From: Thermococcus sp. CX2
Lineage (GTDB): Archaea; Methanobacteriota_B; Thermococci; Thermococcales; Thermococcaceae
Length of the DNA: 64,000 nucleotides
Assembly (NCBI RefSeq): GCF_012027555.1
Contig: NZ_SNUQ01000002.1
Location: forward strand, 310,001-374,000
Reading direction: 5' to 3'
The notes beneath the pieces were generated by a model. That model worked only from the letters and a program-made list of their open reading frames with translations, had not been told where the DNA came from and searched no databases. Below, piece by piece: positions 1 through 9,020 of the stretch; position 1 is the stretch's first letter; each line of letters starts with the position of its first letter. Both the position numbers and the translations under genes were made by a program.

Positions 1-376
1 GAATTAGCCCGTAGGGGGTCGGATAATCCGGATCAGGGGCCCAGTTGTTGTCGCCCCATGTCACGAAGCAGAGCTCCTCTTTACCGCCCAGCTTAACGGT
101 TTTTATCTCCCTGACGCGGTGGATTATCGGGTACTCGTAACCCGGGCGCTTGTAGACGATAACGTCGCCAACTTTAATCTCGTCCGCGTTGTTCTCGTCA
201 ATTCCTTTGAGAAGAACCACATCACCTCGGTAGAAAACAGGCTCCATGGAGCCGCTCACGACTATGACCAGGGGCGATTCGGTGTGAAGGATGACTTTGA
301 GGCCAAACTGGAGAGCAAAAACGGCTATGAGCGCGATTAAAATCCACGCTACATCCTTTTTCCATGACTCTTCCAT
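1..376 (-). CDS. Signal peptidase I, ER/archaeal type (3' end beyond window)
   Basis: Reading the minus strand from an ATG at 376 gives a protein with an N-terminal membrane helix (about residues 8-25), the catalytic-serine motif GSMEP, a box with HRV that supplies the catalytic histidine, and TWGDNN. These are the boxes of the archaeal Ser/His signal peptidase, which removes Sec signal peptides at the outer face of the membrane. The C-terminus lies beyond the window edge. Its first 28 bases overlap the end of the upstream DUF531 gene, so the two are probably cotranscribed and translationally coupled. A second, more divergent signal peptidase lies near 11.5 kb; this one looks like the general housekeeping enzyme. 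Confidence 0.88.
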   Translation of the reverse strand, partial: MEESWKKDVAWILIALIAVFALQFGLKVILHTESPLVIVVSGSMEPVFYRGDVVLLKGIDENNADEIKVGDVIVYKRPGYEYPIIHRVREIKTVKLGGKEELCFVTWGDNNWAPDPDYPTPYGLI

Positions 377-900
377 TTTAACGCCTCCATCAGAGTGCTT
401 ATTCTCGCGGGTATGGCACCTATGGCAGTGCACGTTTCAAGGCTGACCCTCTTTTCCGTTATGTCCATATGATACCGGGCCATCTTAAAGATTTCCTTCG
501 GTAAACCATGTCTGCCGAGGCCTATCAGGAGCAGAAAGCTCTCCCCTCTCAAAGCCCTCTCGGCTAGTTCAAGAGGAGTAATCTCTTTCTCCTCGCTCGG
601 CTTCCTGGTAGTAGCGACCAGTGTACCGAACTGAGGTGGAAAGCCCCGCTTGGGGAAGTCGAGGAGGTGGAAACGGTTCTTCTCGGCCAGCTCTATGAGG
701 TATTTCCCGCCCTCGCCTATTGTGGTATGACCGGCTATCTCCCCGGCCACATCTATGGGGCGGCCCTCGAGCGGAAAGCCCACTAGAGCCAGGTGAAAAC
801 CGTAGGCGTAAGCTATGGGCCCGGCGCGGGCTATGGCCCTAAGATGGGCCTCATGAAGCTTTTTGCGGTCGTAAGTGTTGTACAATCCAACCGTCAGCAT
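349..900 (-). CDS. DUF531 family protein
   Basis: The 183-residue protein begins MLTVGLYNTYDRKKLHEAHL, which I recognise as the archaeal DUF531 family. The family is thought to share the SPOUT methyltransferase-like fold, but no reaction is established. A glycine-rich stretch (LLLIGLGRHGLPKE, about residues 124-137) followed by SLETCTAIGAIPARIS near the C-terminus resembles the cofactor-loop region of SPOUT enzymes; that reading is inference. The gene overlaps the signal peptidase gene downstream. It shares a short divergent promoter region with the helical-repeat gene on the other strand. Confidence 0.75.
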   Translation of the reverse strand: MLTVGLYNTYDRKKLHEAHLRAIARAGPIAYAYGFHLALVGFPLEGRPIDVAGEIAGHTTIGEGGKYLIELAEKNRFHLLDFPKRGFPPQFGTLVATTRKPSEEKEITPLELAERALRGESFLLLIGLGRHGLPKEIFKMARYHMDITEKRVSLETCTAIGAIPARISTLMEALKWKSHGKRM

Positions 901-930
901 CGTCTCTCAGGGGGAGATGAATAACAAAAG

Positions 931-938
931 TTTATAAG
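931..938 (+). promoter_or_regulatory. TATA box of the helical-repeat gene
   Basis: TTTATAAG is preceded by an A-rich BRE-like stretch, and its centre is about 30 bases before the ATG at 965. Transcription would start only a few bases before the start codon, giving an almost leaderless mRNA. Confidence 0.6.
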
Positions 939-964
939 GATTTGGAATAGACTAAAAGGTTAGT

Positions 965-2041
965 ATGACGACACTGGAAGAAATAAACCTACTCGTCGAA
1001 AGGGGCCACTACGAAGAGGCCCTGGGAAAGATCCAGGAGCTCGCTGACCCAATAGAGAGGGTCACGGCTCTCGCAGATATAGCGGTTGCCATCTATCAAC
1101 ACGGCGATCCGGCCGAATGGATTCCTGGCATCTTAGAAGACGCCATGTACATCGCCAAGAAGCTCAAAGATCCCTCCGACAAGGTCATTGCCTACTCCAT
1201 CATTGCCTCCGCACTCGCGATGATAGACTACGAGGATGACGCGATGGACTTCTTTAATCGGGCGATAGACGAAACAGATAGCATAAAAAGCCCCATAGAA
1301 AAGGGCATAGTTCTCTCGATCCTCGCCTACCGTCTTGCCCTTGCTGGCTACTCTGACAACGCCTTTGAGATGTTCAACGTTGCCTTCGATACGATAATCG
1401 GGGCCGAGATAGGCTACACACACAAAGTCGATGGGATAATAAGGATTGGGGAGCTACTTGAGAAGGCCGGGGACACTCTGCCATCAAACAAGGCTTTGGA
1501 CTTCTACAGAATGGCGTTTGACATATTCGAGAAGCTCCATGTCAGCCAGAAGGCGGCGATAGTTGAGAAGAAGATAGAGCTCGCCAAAACGGTCTACGAC
1601 GTCGGGCTGCCCGAGATAAGGACGGCCCTGCTTGAGGGAAGAAACCACTACGCATTAGCCCTTCTTGAAAAGAAGTACAGTGGCGTTTTGAGGCTCATAG
1701 GGGATCTTGAGATAGCCCTCTGGCTGAAGAGAGTGAACGACCCCGAGTACCTCGAGATCATCGATAAGGCCTTTGAACACTGTGAGAATCCAAGGTTCAC
1801 CGACGCCAACGTCCAGCACATAGCGAGACTCCTCACGGAGCTTGGGAGTCTTAAGAGGGCACTAAGATTCGCGAAAGAAATCAAGGATCCCCGCAAAAGG
1901 AGTGAGGCGCTGATGGCAATAGCCCTCGAATTGGCCAAGAGAGAGGAGTTTGAAGATGCGAGGAAAATCATCGAAATTATCCCAGATCCGAGGGTAAGAG
2001 AGGAAGCCCTTACGGAGCTTGCTGCCATGGAAGGATCCTAA
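965..2041 (+). CDS. Helical-repeat (TPR/HEAT-like) protein of unknown function
   Basis: The 358-residue, Ala/Leu/Glu-rich soluble protein has no signal peptide. It is built of repeated helix pairs, with units such as ALADIAVAIYQHGDP, YSIIASALAMIDYEDDAMDFF and LSILAYRLALAGYSDNAFEMF spaced about 35-45 residues apart. This is typical of TPR-like scaffolds that bind other proteins. The N-terminal pattern (LLVERGHYEEALGKIQEL) recurs near the C-terminus (IALELAKREEFEDARKII). No catalytic motif is visible and I do not know its partner. The ATG at 965 sits just after a clear TATA box. The next gene begins only 13 bases after its stop. Confidence 0.75.
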   Translation: MTTLEEINLLVERGHYEEALGKIQELADPIERVTALADIAVAIYQHGDPAEWIPGILEDAMYIAKKLKDPSDKVIAYSIIASALAMIDYEDDAMDFFNRAIDETDSIKSPIEKGIVLSILAYRLALAGYSDNAFEMFNVAFDTIIGAEIGYTHKVDGIIRIGELLEKAGDTLPSNKALDFYRMAFDIFEKLHVSQKAAIVEKKIELAKTVYDVGLPEIRTALLEGRNHYALALLEKKYSGVLRLIGDLEIALWLKRVNDPEYLEIIDKAFEHCENPRFTDANVQHIARLLTELGSLKRALRFAKEIKDPRKRSEALMAIALELAKREEFEDARKIIEIIPDPRVREEALTELAAMEGS

Positions 2042-2054
2042 TGGGGGGATGGAT

Positions 2055-2990
2055 ATGATCTTCGACGCCCACTCCGACCTGCCTATTTTTATCTATGATG
2101 AACGAAAGAACAGAAGGGTCCGGGTTCTTGAGGAAACCTTTGACCGCTTCTTCGCCCATGGAATTAAAAGCAGGGTGATGGCCATCTGGACTAGACCCGA
2201 TAGGAGAAGCTCCGCCCTGAGATACGGGCTGGAAGTTCTCAACGCCCTTATGAAGGATCTGGGTGAGAGCGAGCGCTTCGAGCTGGTAACGAACGTTAAG
2301 GAAATGAGAAGGACTATAGAGGAAGGAAGGGTCGCCCTCTGGCTGGGTCTGGAAGGCGGCGAGCCCCTCGAGGACAGCATAGACCTCCTTGAAGTTTTCC
2401 ACCACCTTGGCATGAGGGTTCTGACTTTAACGTGGAGCCTCAGGAACGCTATAGGCGACGGCGTCTTCGAGAGAACCGGTGGCGGTCTGACGAACTTCGG
2501 CGTTGAGGTTGTGGGAAAAGCGGAGGAACTGGGGATTCTGATAGACCTTAGCCACATAAACGAGGCCGGCTTCTGGGATACGCTCGATGTTACCGCCTTC
2601 CCGGTTATAGCCTCCCACTCCAACGCGAGAGCCCTCTGCGACCACCCCAGGAACCTCACCGACGAGCAGATAAAGGCTATAGCGGAGCGCGATGGCGTCA
2701 TCGGCGCGGTGGCCATTCCCGGCTTCGTGGACAAAGAAAGACCGACTATAGAAAAATACGTCGAACAAATAGCTTACATGGTCGATTTGGCCGGGTACAA
2801 ACACGTCGGCCTGGGCTTCGACTTCGTATACTACTTGCAGGGCTGGAGCGGGAAGAGCGTCGAGGGCTTTGAGGATGAATCAAAGATTCCAGCACTGCTC
2901 GAAAGGCTGGGAGAGAACTTCTCGGAGAAGGAGATAAAGGCCATAACCTTCGAGAACTTCGAGCGCGTTTTTGAACGAGTTGTTGGATGA
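2055..2990 (+). CDS. Membrane dipeptidase-like zinc peptidase (M19 family)
   Basis: The protein starts MIFDAHSDLP, whose H-x-D pair forms the first metal-binding element of renal-dipeptidase-type (M19) enzymes. Further family motifs follow: LGLEGGEPL (bridging glutamate), LTLTWSLRNAIGDG, LSHINEAGFWD and VIASHSNARALCDHPRNLTDEQI with metal-binding histidines, then GFDFVYY near the C-terminus. M19 enzymes hydrolyse dipeptides, including those with D-residues at the C-terminus. Despite the family name, no membrane segment or signal peptide is visible here. I chose the ATG at 2055 because the GGGGG at 2043-2048 is well spaced; the ATG at 2049 and a TTG at 2019 are possible. The length of 311 residues is usual for archaeal members. 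Confidence 0.88.
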   Translation: MIFDAHSDLPIFIYDERKNRRVRVLEETFDRFFAHGIKSRVMAIWTRPDRRSSALRYGLEVLNALMKDLGESERFELVTNVKEMRRTIEEGRVALWLGLEGGEPLEDSIDLLEVFHHLGMRVLTLTWSLRNAIGDGVFERTGGGLTNFGVEVVGKAEELGILIDLSHINEAGFWDTLDVTAFPVIASHSNARALCDHPRNLTDEQIKAIAERDGVIGAVAIPGFVDKERPTIEKYVEQIAYMVDLAGYKHVGLGFDFVYYLQGWSGKSVEGFEDESKIPALLERLGENFSEKEIKAITFENFERVFERVVG

Positions 2991-3036
2991 CGGAACCTTT
3001 TTATCCACATTTCTTCCAGCAACTCGCGGTGAGCGG

Positions 3037-3894
3037 ATGGAGGAGGTCTACTTCTTAACTGCCCAGGACGCGAGAAGGCTGCTCTTCGCCAAGGGTGGGG
3101 CGAGGCTCAATCTGGATTTAAGGAAAACGGGACGTTCATGGCTCATCACCGTTGAGGGGGACGAGTTCGTTTTCCCAGACGGGACGCGCGTTGACAGAAA
3201 GACCATAGAGCGCATAGCCAGAGACAGCGAGAGCCTCTACTTCATCAAGGCGGGAGGGGTCTACAAGGCAGCCATAGCTAGCGAGGAGGGCTTCTTCAAG
3301 CTCGTACCGACGATTCCACCGACGATAGAGATAAACGGCATTAGAATGCACCGCACCAAGGACGTCAACCCGCTCCAAGACACGCTCAGCAAGGTGAACA
3401 CCGTCAAGCCAAGGGAAGGGGAAGCCGTCCTCGACACCTGCATGGGGCTCGGCTACACAGCGATAGAGACGGCAAAGCGCGGGGCGTACGTGATAACAAT
3501 AGAAAAGGACAGAAACGTCATTGAGCTGGCCCGGATAAATCCCTGGAGCCAGGAGCTGTTCAGGAGCCAGAACATACAGGTCATACACGGCGACGCATTT
3601 GAGGTGGTTAAGCGCTTCAACGACGAGAGCTTTGACGTAATAATCCACGATCCCCCGCGCTTCAGCTTGGCAGGCCAGCTCTACAGCCAAGAGTTCTATG
3701 GAGAGCTATTCAGAATCCTAAAGCCGGGCGGAAGGCTCTTCCACTACGTCGGCAACCCTGGGAAGAGGTACAGGCGGAAGGACCTCCAGAAGGGCGTCAT
3801 GGAGCGGTTGAGGAAGGCAGGCTTCGTTGGGGTCAGGAGGGTTGAAGAGGCTCTTGGAGTCGTGGCGAGAAAGCCGGAGAAAAGGACAAAATGA
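3037..3894 (+). CDS. Class I SAM-dependent methyltransferase (COG2521-type)
   Basis: The protein has 285 residues. The N-terminal half is a mixed domain of about 120 residues. It is followed by a Rossmann methyltransferase domain with motif I VLDTCMGLGYTAIETAKRG, an acidic motif II (ITIEKDRN), GDAFEVVKRF, and the motif IV sequence IIHDPPRFS. The DPPR motif resembles the D/N-PP-Y/F/R signature of nucleic-acid amino-methyltransferases, and I recognise the overall architecture as the predicted archaeal methyltransferase COG2521; the substrate is unknown. The start was set at MEEVYF, with GGTGAG at 3028-3033 as ribosome site. The frame stays open upstream into the dipeptidase gene, but that part does not look like the family. 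Confidence 0.82.
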   Translation: MEEVYFLTAQDARRLLFAKGGARLNLDLRKTGRSWLITVEGDEFVFPDGTRVDRKTIERIARDSESLYFIKAGGVYKAAIASEEGFFKLVPTIPPTIEINGIRMHRTKDVNPLQDTLSKVNTVKPREGEAVLDTCMGLGYTAIETAKRGAYVITIEKDRNVIELARINPWSQELFRSQNIQVIHGDAFEVVKRFNDESFDVIIHDPPRFSLAGQLYSQEFYGELFRILKPGGRLFHYVGNPGKRYRRKDLQKGVMERLRKAGFVGVRRVEEALGVVARKPEKRTK

Positions 3895-3900
3895 ATGGGC

Positions 3901-5787
3901 TCACTCGGAGCCCTTCAAAATCTCCTCCACGTCAAAGCCTTCCTCGTACTTCTTCAGCTTCCTCTCGAAGAACTCAACGAAGAGCTTGTACCTCTTCGCC
4001 CTGTGCCTCGGACTTCCGCGGATGCTGTGCCCGTGCGCTCCCCGCCTGAATATCGCTATGTAGGCCTCCTTGCCGAGGTCCCTGAGGGCGTGGTAGAACA
4101 TGACGCTCTGGTCGAGTGGGCAGCGGTAGTCCTCAAGGCTGTGGATGAGCAGTATCGGGGCCTTGACGTTCTCGACGTAGAAGAGGGGGCTCAGCTTCCT
4201 GTAGTTCTCGTTGTTCAATGGGTCGTCGCCGATAACTTCCTTGTCAAACCACAGGCCTATGTCAGAGAAGGCGTAGCTCGTCAGCCAGTAGCTTATTCCG
4301 TTCTCACTTATCCCGGCCTTGAAGAGGTCACTCTGCGTTAGCGCCCAGTTGGTCATGAATCCGCCGTAGCTTATGCCCGTGATTCCAACGCGCTCCCTGT
4401 TGGCGGTTGGCTCGAGCTCGAAGAACTTCTCCACTCCGTTTAGTATGTCCTGGAAGTCTTCTAAGCCTGTTCTCTCGAGGACACGAAGGGCAAAGTCCTC
4501 GTCGTAGCCGTTGCTTCCCCTCGGATTGACGAAGACAACGTAGTAGCCCTTGGAAGCCATCATCTGCATCTCGTACTTGAAGTAGTGGCCGTACATTCCC
4601 TTGGGCCCACCGTGGACGAAGACTATGACCGGAGCCTTTTCACCTTCCTTCAGCTCGGGCTTAATGTACCAGCCGTCCAGCTCGAGGTCGAGGGACTTAA
4701 AGCGGAAGTGCCTCGGCTCGAAGGTCTTTAGCCTGGCAAATATGGGCCCGTTGTAGTCGGTAATCTGCTTAAGGTCGCCGTCCCAGAGGTAGAGCTCCCT
4801 GAGGCGGGTTGCCGTCTCTTTGAGGAGGACGACTCTACCATCGGCACTGACATCGAAGCCCATCACCCAGTGCTCACCCTCGGCTATGGGGGTAAGCTCC
4901 TCCCCGTCGAGCATGTAGAGGTTCACGCTGCCCTCCTTGGCCATCGTGAAGTACACGCTACCGTTCTCGTCGAGCCTGGCCATGCCGTTGTTGTAGACGA
5001 AGCGCTCCGTGAGGGGCTTAAGCTCGTCCTCGTAGAGATAAAGGAAGTCGTGCTCGCTCAGCTTTTTCTTCTCGGGCTTTCCGCGGAGGAGTATCGCCTT
5101 CCCGTTGGAATCAACGGCCTCAAAGGAAACGCGTTCAAAGAGCTTCTCCTCGTTCCCGTCCTCCCACAGAAGGATGTCGTAGAACTTGAAGAACGCTAAC
5201 TTGCTCCCCTCCCTGTGGGGGACGTTGATGACTATCCCATCGCCGTGCCAGACCGCACTCGAGAATCGCGGCTTCTCAAACTGCTCAAGGATTTCCTCGC
5301 TCTCCGTGTCGAGGACCCAGAAGGTCGTCTTTTCCCCGTCGAAGAAGCCCATGTTGTCGAACCATACCGGAACATCGTCTTCGAAGATGAAGTCCTCATC
5401 GTCACGCCTCTTAAAGCCCGTCACGAGGAGCCTTCTCGAATCGTCGTTCCATTCGACGTTCCTCACGTTCTTGACCTCGAGTACCTTCTTCGCGCTCATG
5501 CTCCTCAAATCAACCAGCCAGAGCTCGGCAAGCTTCTTCTCCTCGTTGGGCCGTATAAAGGTCAGCTTTGTGCCGTCCGGGGAAAAGCGTGGCATTGAGG
5601 CGTTCTCTATGAATCTCCTAACGCCCGTCCCAAGTTCCTCGATCACGACGGTGTTATCATAGCGGTTGTCATTCATGTTCGCCTTGGTCAGAACGTAGGC
5701 GACGAGCCTTCCGTCCCTCGAAATCCTCGGGTCAGAGAGGTAGGCGAACTTAGAAAAGGTCTTCTCATTCCATTCGATGTCGCTCAT
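3901..5787 (-). CDS. S9 family acylaminoacyl-peptidase / prolyl oligopeptidase-like peptidase
   Basis: The 628-residue protein has an N-terminal beta-propeller of about 370 residues, with repeated blades such as PRFSPDGTKLTF and NVEWNDDSRRLLV, and a C-terminal alpha/beta-hydrolase domain. The triad can be read directly: Ser473 in GISYGG, Asp553 in HSLEDYR and His587 in RGAHGHS. The oxyanion element FVHGGPKGMYG comes earlier. Enzymes of this group remove N-acylated residues or cleave short peptides inside the propeller cavity. No signal peptide is seen, so it is cytosolic, and fits peptide turnover in a peptide-fermenting archaeon. It is convergent with the methyltransferase gene, and the two stops are only a few bases apart. 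Confidence 0.92.
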   Translation of the reverse strand: MSDIEWNEKTFSKFAYLSDPRISRDGRLVAYVLTKANMNDNRYDNTVVIEELGTGVRRFIENASMPRFSPDGTKLTFIRPNEEKKLAELWLVDLRSMSAKKVLEVKNVRNVEWNDDSRRLLVTGFKRRDDEDFIFEDDVPVWFDNMGFFDGEKTTFWVLDTESEEILEQFEKPRFSSAVWHGDGIVINVPHREGSKLAFFKFYDILLWEDGNEEKLFERVSFEAVDSNGKAILLRGKPEKKKLSEHDFLYLYEDELKPLTERFVYNNGMARLDENGSVYFTMAKEGSVNLYMLDGEELTPIAEGEHWVMGFDVSADGRVVLLKETATRLRELYLWDGDLKQITDYNGPIFARLKTFEPRHFRFKSLDLELDGWYIKPELKEGEKAPVIVFVHGGPKGMYGHYFKYEMQMMASKGYYVVFVNPRGSNGYDEDFALRVLERTGLEDFQDILNGVEKFFELEPTANRERVGITGISYGGFMTNWALTQSDLFKAGISENGISYWLTSYAFSDIGLWFDKEVIGDDPLNNENYRKLSPLFYVENVKAPILLIHSLEDYRCPLDQSVMFYHALRDLGKEAYIAIFRRGAHGHSIRGSPRHRAKRYKLFVEFFERKLKKYEEGFDVEEILKGSE

Positions 5788-5855
5788 AACGGTATCACCG
5801 ATATAGCAGAGAGCCTTAAAAGTATATAAGGATAACCCAATGGACAGGTGGGGAT

Positions 5856-6182
5856 ATGAGGGTTGAAAGTGGAGTTGGAATCATACTCGTGATTGGAATC
5901 TTGATTTCGCTGATCCTCAAGACGTACGTGGGTGTGGCCATTGCGTCCGTTGGAATACCGCTCTACCTGGCGTACATCGCGAGGGAGCAGAACATCTTAG
6001 CCAAGTCGAGGCTGTTCGACAGGGATTTCTTCCTGATGATAGCCATAGCGGTCGTCGTTATACTCGTCTTCAACTACATCTGGGACCCGAGGGTTGGCCT
6101 CATAGCGATGGCGGTTCTCGTTCCAATATTAGCCCTCTACATCGACAGGCTAAAGGCGAGAAAGAAGCCTAAAAACGCCTGA
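5856..6182 (+). CDS. Small membrane protein, unknown function
   Basis: The 108-residue hydrophobic protein has about four transmembrane segments (near residues 6-24, 25-42, 57-75 and 79-98) and a basic C-terminal tail (RLKARKKPKNA). I do not recognise the family. The start is supported by GGTGGGGAT just before the ATG and by a TATA box (GTATATAAGG, about 5820-5830). The 3' end overlaps the convergent kinase gene by 33 bases. Confidence 0.6.
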   Translation: MRVESGVGIILVIGILISLILKTYVGVAIASVGIPLYLAYIAREQNILAKSRLFDRDFFLMIAIAVVVILVFNYIWDPRVGLIAMAVLVPILALYIDRLKARKKPKNA

Positions 6183-6797
6183 AAGCTCGCCCGTTTTCTT
6201 ATATCTCCCCAATTCATACCTCAGCTCGTCAAGAAAAACCCCGTCGATCCCAAACTTCCTCCTTACCCTTCTCGATATGTAATTGTCGCTCAGAAACAGC
6301 ATGGCCATCGCCGAGGTGAGGTTCTTCGGCTTTCTAAGGCCGGCCTTCTCGAAGTCTATGAGCCAGACGCGCTCGCCCACTATTATGTGCTTTCCGCCCT
6401 GTATCTGCCCGTGGTCTATGCCGAGCCTATCAAGGAGGGCAGTCTTGTGGACTATCTCAAAGAGGTGGCGCTTTTCAATGTCGGCGTGAAATATCATCTC
6501 ACCGGGCGCGAATTCCCTGATGAGATACTCCAGCCCCTCAAACGTCCCGTACTCTATCAGAGGCGGGGTCACGTCGTAGGGCTCGAGTATTTTGAGGATT
6601 TCTGCCTCTCTGGCGAGGTTCCGCCTTGGCGAATCCGGACGTTCGAGCTTAACTATAACGCTTTTTTCATCTAACTCTGCGGTGAAGATTAGGCTCGTCG
6701 TTCCCTTGGCAAAGGGGCGGATTTCGGTGTATCCGCACCCTTTCAGGAAAGAGTAAAAGCGCTTTAGCCGGGCTTCACTTATCAGGTGGTCGAACAT
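6150..6797 (-). CDS. Small RIO/Bud32-like serine/threonine protein kinase (COG2112-type)
   Basis: The 215-residue protein has kinase subdomains in order: a glycine-poor loop FAKGTTSLIFTAEL, the ATP-binding lysine in SVIVKLERP, a glutamate in REAEILKIL, then GIDHGQIQGGKHIIV in the catalytic-loop position and WLIDFEKAG as the metal-binding DF(E) segment. The compact size and the DFE in place of DFG match the archaeal atypical kinases of COG2112. The substrate is unknown. The gene is transcribed away from the Lrp-like gene, with which it shares about 50 bases of promoter DNA. Confidence 0.78.
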   Translation of the reverse strand: MFDHLISEARLKRFYSFLKGCGYTEIRPFAKGTTSLIFTAELDEKSVIVKLERPDSPRRNLAREAEILKILEPYDVTPPLIEYGTFEGLEYLIREFAPGEMIFHADIEKRHLFEIVHKTALLDRLGIDHGQIQGGKHIIVGERVWLIDFEKAGLRKPKNLTSAMAMLFLSDNYISRRVRRKFGIDGVFLDELRYELGRYKKTGELSGVFRLLSRL

Positions 6798-6849
6798 AGG
6801 CCTCGATAAGCTTAAATACTCCGCCGATAAAATACTTTTGGTGGTTCAC

Positions 6850-7077
6850 ATGGTGACGGCTTTTATTTTGATGGTTACGGCCGCTGGAAAGGAAAGGGAA
6901 GTTATGGAGAAGCTTCTCGCCATGCCCGAGGTCAAGGAGGCATACGTCGTTTACGGCGAGTATGACCTCGTGGTCAAGGTTGAGACAGACACGCTAAAAG
7001 ACCTCGACCAGTTCATTACCGAGAAGATAAGGAAGATGTCCGAGATACAGATGACCTCGACAATGATAGCCATCTGA
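6850..7077 (+). CDS. Stand-alone Lrp/AsnC ligand-binding (RAM) domain protein
   Basis: The 75-residue protein (starting MVTAFILMVTAAGKEREVM) consists only of the alpha-beta RAM domain that in full Lrp/AsnC regulators forms dimers/octamers and binds amino acids. The sequence VKEAYVVYGEYDLVVKVE is the domain's signature. There is no helix-turn-helix, so it cannot bind DNA by itself. Such proteins may oligomerise with full-length Lrp members or act as small-molecule sensors. I chose the ATG at 6850 because of the GGTGG at 6841-6845; a TTG twelve bases upstream is the alternative. Confidence 0.85.
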   Translation: MVTAFILMVTAAGKEREVMEKLLAMPEVKEAYVVYGEYDLVVKVETDTLKDLDQFITEKIRKMSEIQMTSTMIAI

Positions 7078-7129
7078 TTCTCTCGATTTTCCTACTTTCG
7101 TTTCTGAGCCGCGGATAAGAAAAAGGGGC

Positions 7130-7804
7130 TCACTTGTTCATCATGAGCCTTATCCTTTCCGCAGCATCTTTCGCCTTGTCCGAGATGTTGCTCAGCGTTC
7201 TCGCTATGTTGAGGATGTAGAAGCCCTCACCCCAGTTCAGCTCGTTCTCCTTCTCGAAGACGAGCTGCATGAGCTTCGTGTCGAGTCCGTCTATCTTGCT
7301 CTCCACGCTTTCTATGGCCTTGATTATCTCGTACTCCCTCTCGATTTCCTTATCGATGAAGCCGCTCTCTATGACCCTGTCCATCTGGACTATGGCTTCG
7401 TGGACTAGTTTAGCAGCCTTTATGCTCTCAGTCCCCATCTGGAGGATTAACTCCTTCACGTCGGATGGAATATCCTTCGGTCTCTTGACGAGGAGCCACT
7501 TGGCGGTGTCTTCGGCAGCATCGGCCACCTTGTCCTGCATGTGGAGGTAGATGAGAACGTCCTCCCTCGCAACGGCCATGAGGAATTTCGAGCTGAGGGA
7601 GTCCCTTATCTCCTCCTTTATCCGGTCGGCCACATCCTCGAGGCGGTCCACTTCAATCGCTACCTTCTCCATCTCCTCGTAGTTCCCCTCGTACCAGAGG
7701 CGGAGGGCCCTCTCGAGGGTCTCGACGGTTTGGAGAACCACGTCGGAGTGCTTTATCAAAGGCTTGAAGGGGCTCTTCGCGAAGAGCTTGGTCCAGACCT
7801 GCAT
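7130..7804 (-). CDS. PhoU-like phosphate transport regulator (DUF47)
   Basis: The 224-residue all-helical protein has the DUF47/PhoU-like pattern. It includes acidic D/E-xxx-D elements such as EVDRLEDVADRIKEEIRDSL and ADAAEDTAKWLLVKRP, and a C-terminal ILNIARTLSNISDKAKDAAERI that parallels PhoU metal-binding repeats. DUF47 proteins commonly sit beside PiT transporters and are thought to gate or regulate them. Here the gene follows the PiT gene directly, four bases after its stop, so both form one operon. Confidence 0.87.
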   Translation of the reverse strand: MQVWTKLFAKSPFKPLIKHSDVVLQTVETLERALRLWYEGNYEEMEKVAIEVDRLEDVADRIKEEIRDSLSSKFLMAVAREDVLIYLHMQDKVADAAEDTAKWLLVKRPKDIPSDVKELILQMGTESIKAAKLVHEAIVQMDRVIESGFIDKEIEREYEIIKAIESVESKIDGLDTKLMQLVFEKENELNWGEGFYILNIARTLSNISDKAKDAAERIRLMMNK

Positions 7805-7808
7805 GATA

Positions 7809-9020
7809 TCACCCCACGAACATCAGGATTTTGAATATCACAGCGCTCACCACGGCCGCTACCGGAACCGTGACGAACCAGGAGATTATTATATCCTTGA
7901 CGATGTCCTTGTTTATTGCTTTTACTCCGCGGGCGAGGCCTATGCCTATGACCGCACCGACGACGGTGTGAGTGGTGGAGATCGGCATGCCGAGCCAGGA
8001 GGCTATGAGAACGACGGTTGCAGCTGAGAAGTCGATGGTGAAGCCCCTCGTGTTGGTGAGCTCGGTTATCTTCTTACCGACGGTCTCCATAACTTTGTAG
8101 CCGTAGGTGGCAACGCCAACCGCTATGCCTACTCCACCGAGAGCCAGAATCCACTTCGGAACGGGCACCTGCATTCCGGCCAGGCCCATGGTGGCGACTG
8201 CATAAACAGCGGCTACCGGACCTATTGCGTTGGCGACGTCGTTGGCGCCGTGGGCCAAAGCTACGTAGCCGGAGGTAACCACCTGAACCTTCTTGAAGAT
8301 GCTCTCAACACCTATGTAGGGGTCACTCGAGAGGAAGCGGACCTTTATGAGGAAGTAGCTGAGGATGAAAACGGCTATGCCCAGTGGAATACCGTAAAAG
8401 AGAACCCCCGTCTTGAGGTCCTTACCGTGGAGAACCTTGATGTAAAACATCGTCCCTATGACCACGAAAGCCAAGCCTATCCAGACGGGTGACCATATCC
8501 GTGCACTCCTCGCGGGGTCTTTGCTCTGGAAGACGCTCTTTGTTAAGGCCTTAAAGATGAGGTAAGCCATTAGGGCACCGATTATCGGCGAGAGAATCCA
8601 GCTCAAGACCACCTGCCCCATCTTATCCCAGTTGACGACGCTCAGGCCCGCGTAAACTATTCCGTAGCCCGCTATTCCGCCTATGATTGAGTGGGTCGTC
8701 GAAACGGGGAGGCCGAACTTGGTCGCCACCATAAGCCATATCGTCGCCGCAAGGAGAGCAGCTATGGAGCCGTAGACGAGAACCTGGGGGTCAGTTATTT
8801 TGTCGGAATAGAGTATTCCCTTCCTTATGGTCTCGGTGACGCTCTTTCCGAAGAAGTATGCGCCAGTGAACTCAAGGACGCCCGCTATCAAAACGGCCTG
8901 CTTGGGGGTTATCGCCTTCGCACCTACGGCAGTGCTCATGGAATTAGCAGCATCATTGGCACCTATCGCCCATGCCATGGCAAAACCGAGGATTACGGTT
9001 ATCAGCAACCATGGATCCAC
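7809..9020 (-). CDS. Inorganic phosphate transporter, PiT family
   Basis: The protein has about 403 residues and roughly ten membrane helices. It has the two PiT signature repeats: GANDAANSMSTAVGAKAITPKQA near the N-terminus and HGANDVANAIGPVAAVYA in the second half. Each is followed by a STTH motif (GLPVSTTHSIIGG and GMPISTTHTVVGA). PiT proteins take up phosphate or metal-phosphate with a cation. I set the start at the GTG at 9020 because GGTGGTGA is well spaced before it; two further GTG codons at 9026 and 9029 are in frame. The promoter region holds a TATA box (ATTTATATC on the minus strand) flanked by a 7-bp inverted repeat. Confidence 0.92.
   Translation of the reverse strand: MDPWLLITVILGFAMAWAIGANDAANSMSTAVGAKAITPKQAVLIAGVLEFTGAYFFGKSVTETIRKGILYSDKITDPQVLVYGSIAALLAATIWLMVATKFGLPVSTTHSIIGGIAGYGIVYAGLSVVNWDKMGQVVLSWILSPIIGALMAYLIFKALTKSVFQSKDPARSARIWSPVWIGLAFVVIGTMFYIKVLHGKDLKTGVLFYGIPLGIAVFILSYFLIKVRFLSSDPYIGVESIFKKVQVVTSGYVALAHGANDVANAIGPVAAVYAVATMGLAGMQVPVPKWILALGGVGIAVGVATYGYKVMETVGKKITELTNTRGFTIDFSAATVVLIASWLGMPISTTHTVVGAVIGIGLARGVKAINKDIVKDIIISWFVTVPVAAVVSAVIFKILMFVG

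Noticed and set aside
119-340. Plus-strand frame at the window start
   Set aside because: It is antisense to the signal peptidase, whose catalytic boxes are clear on the minus strand.
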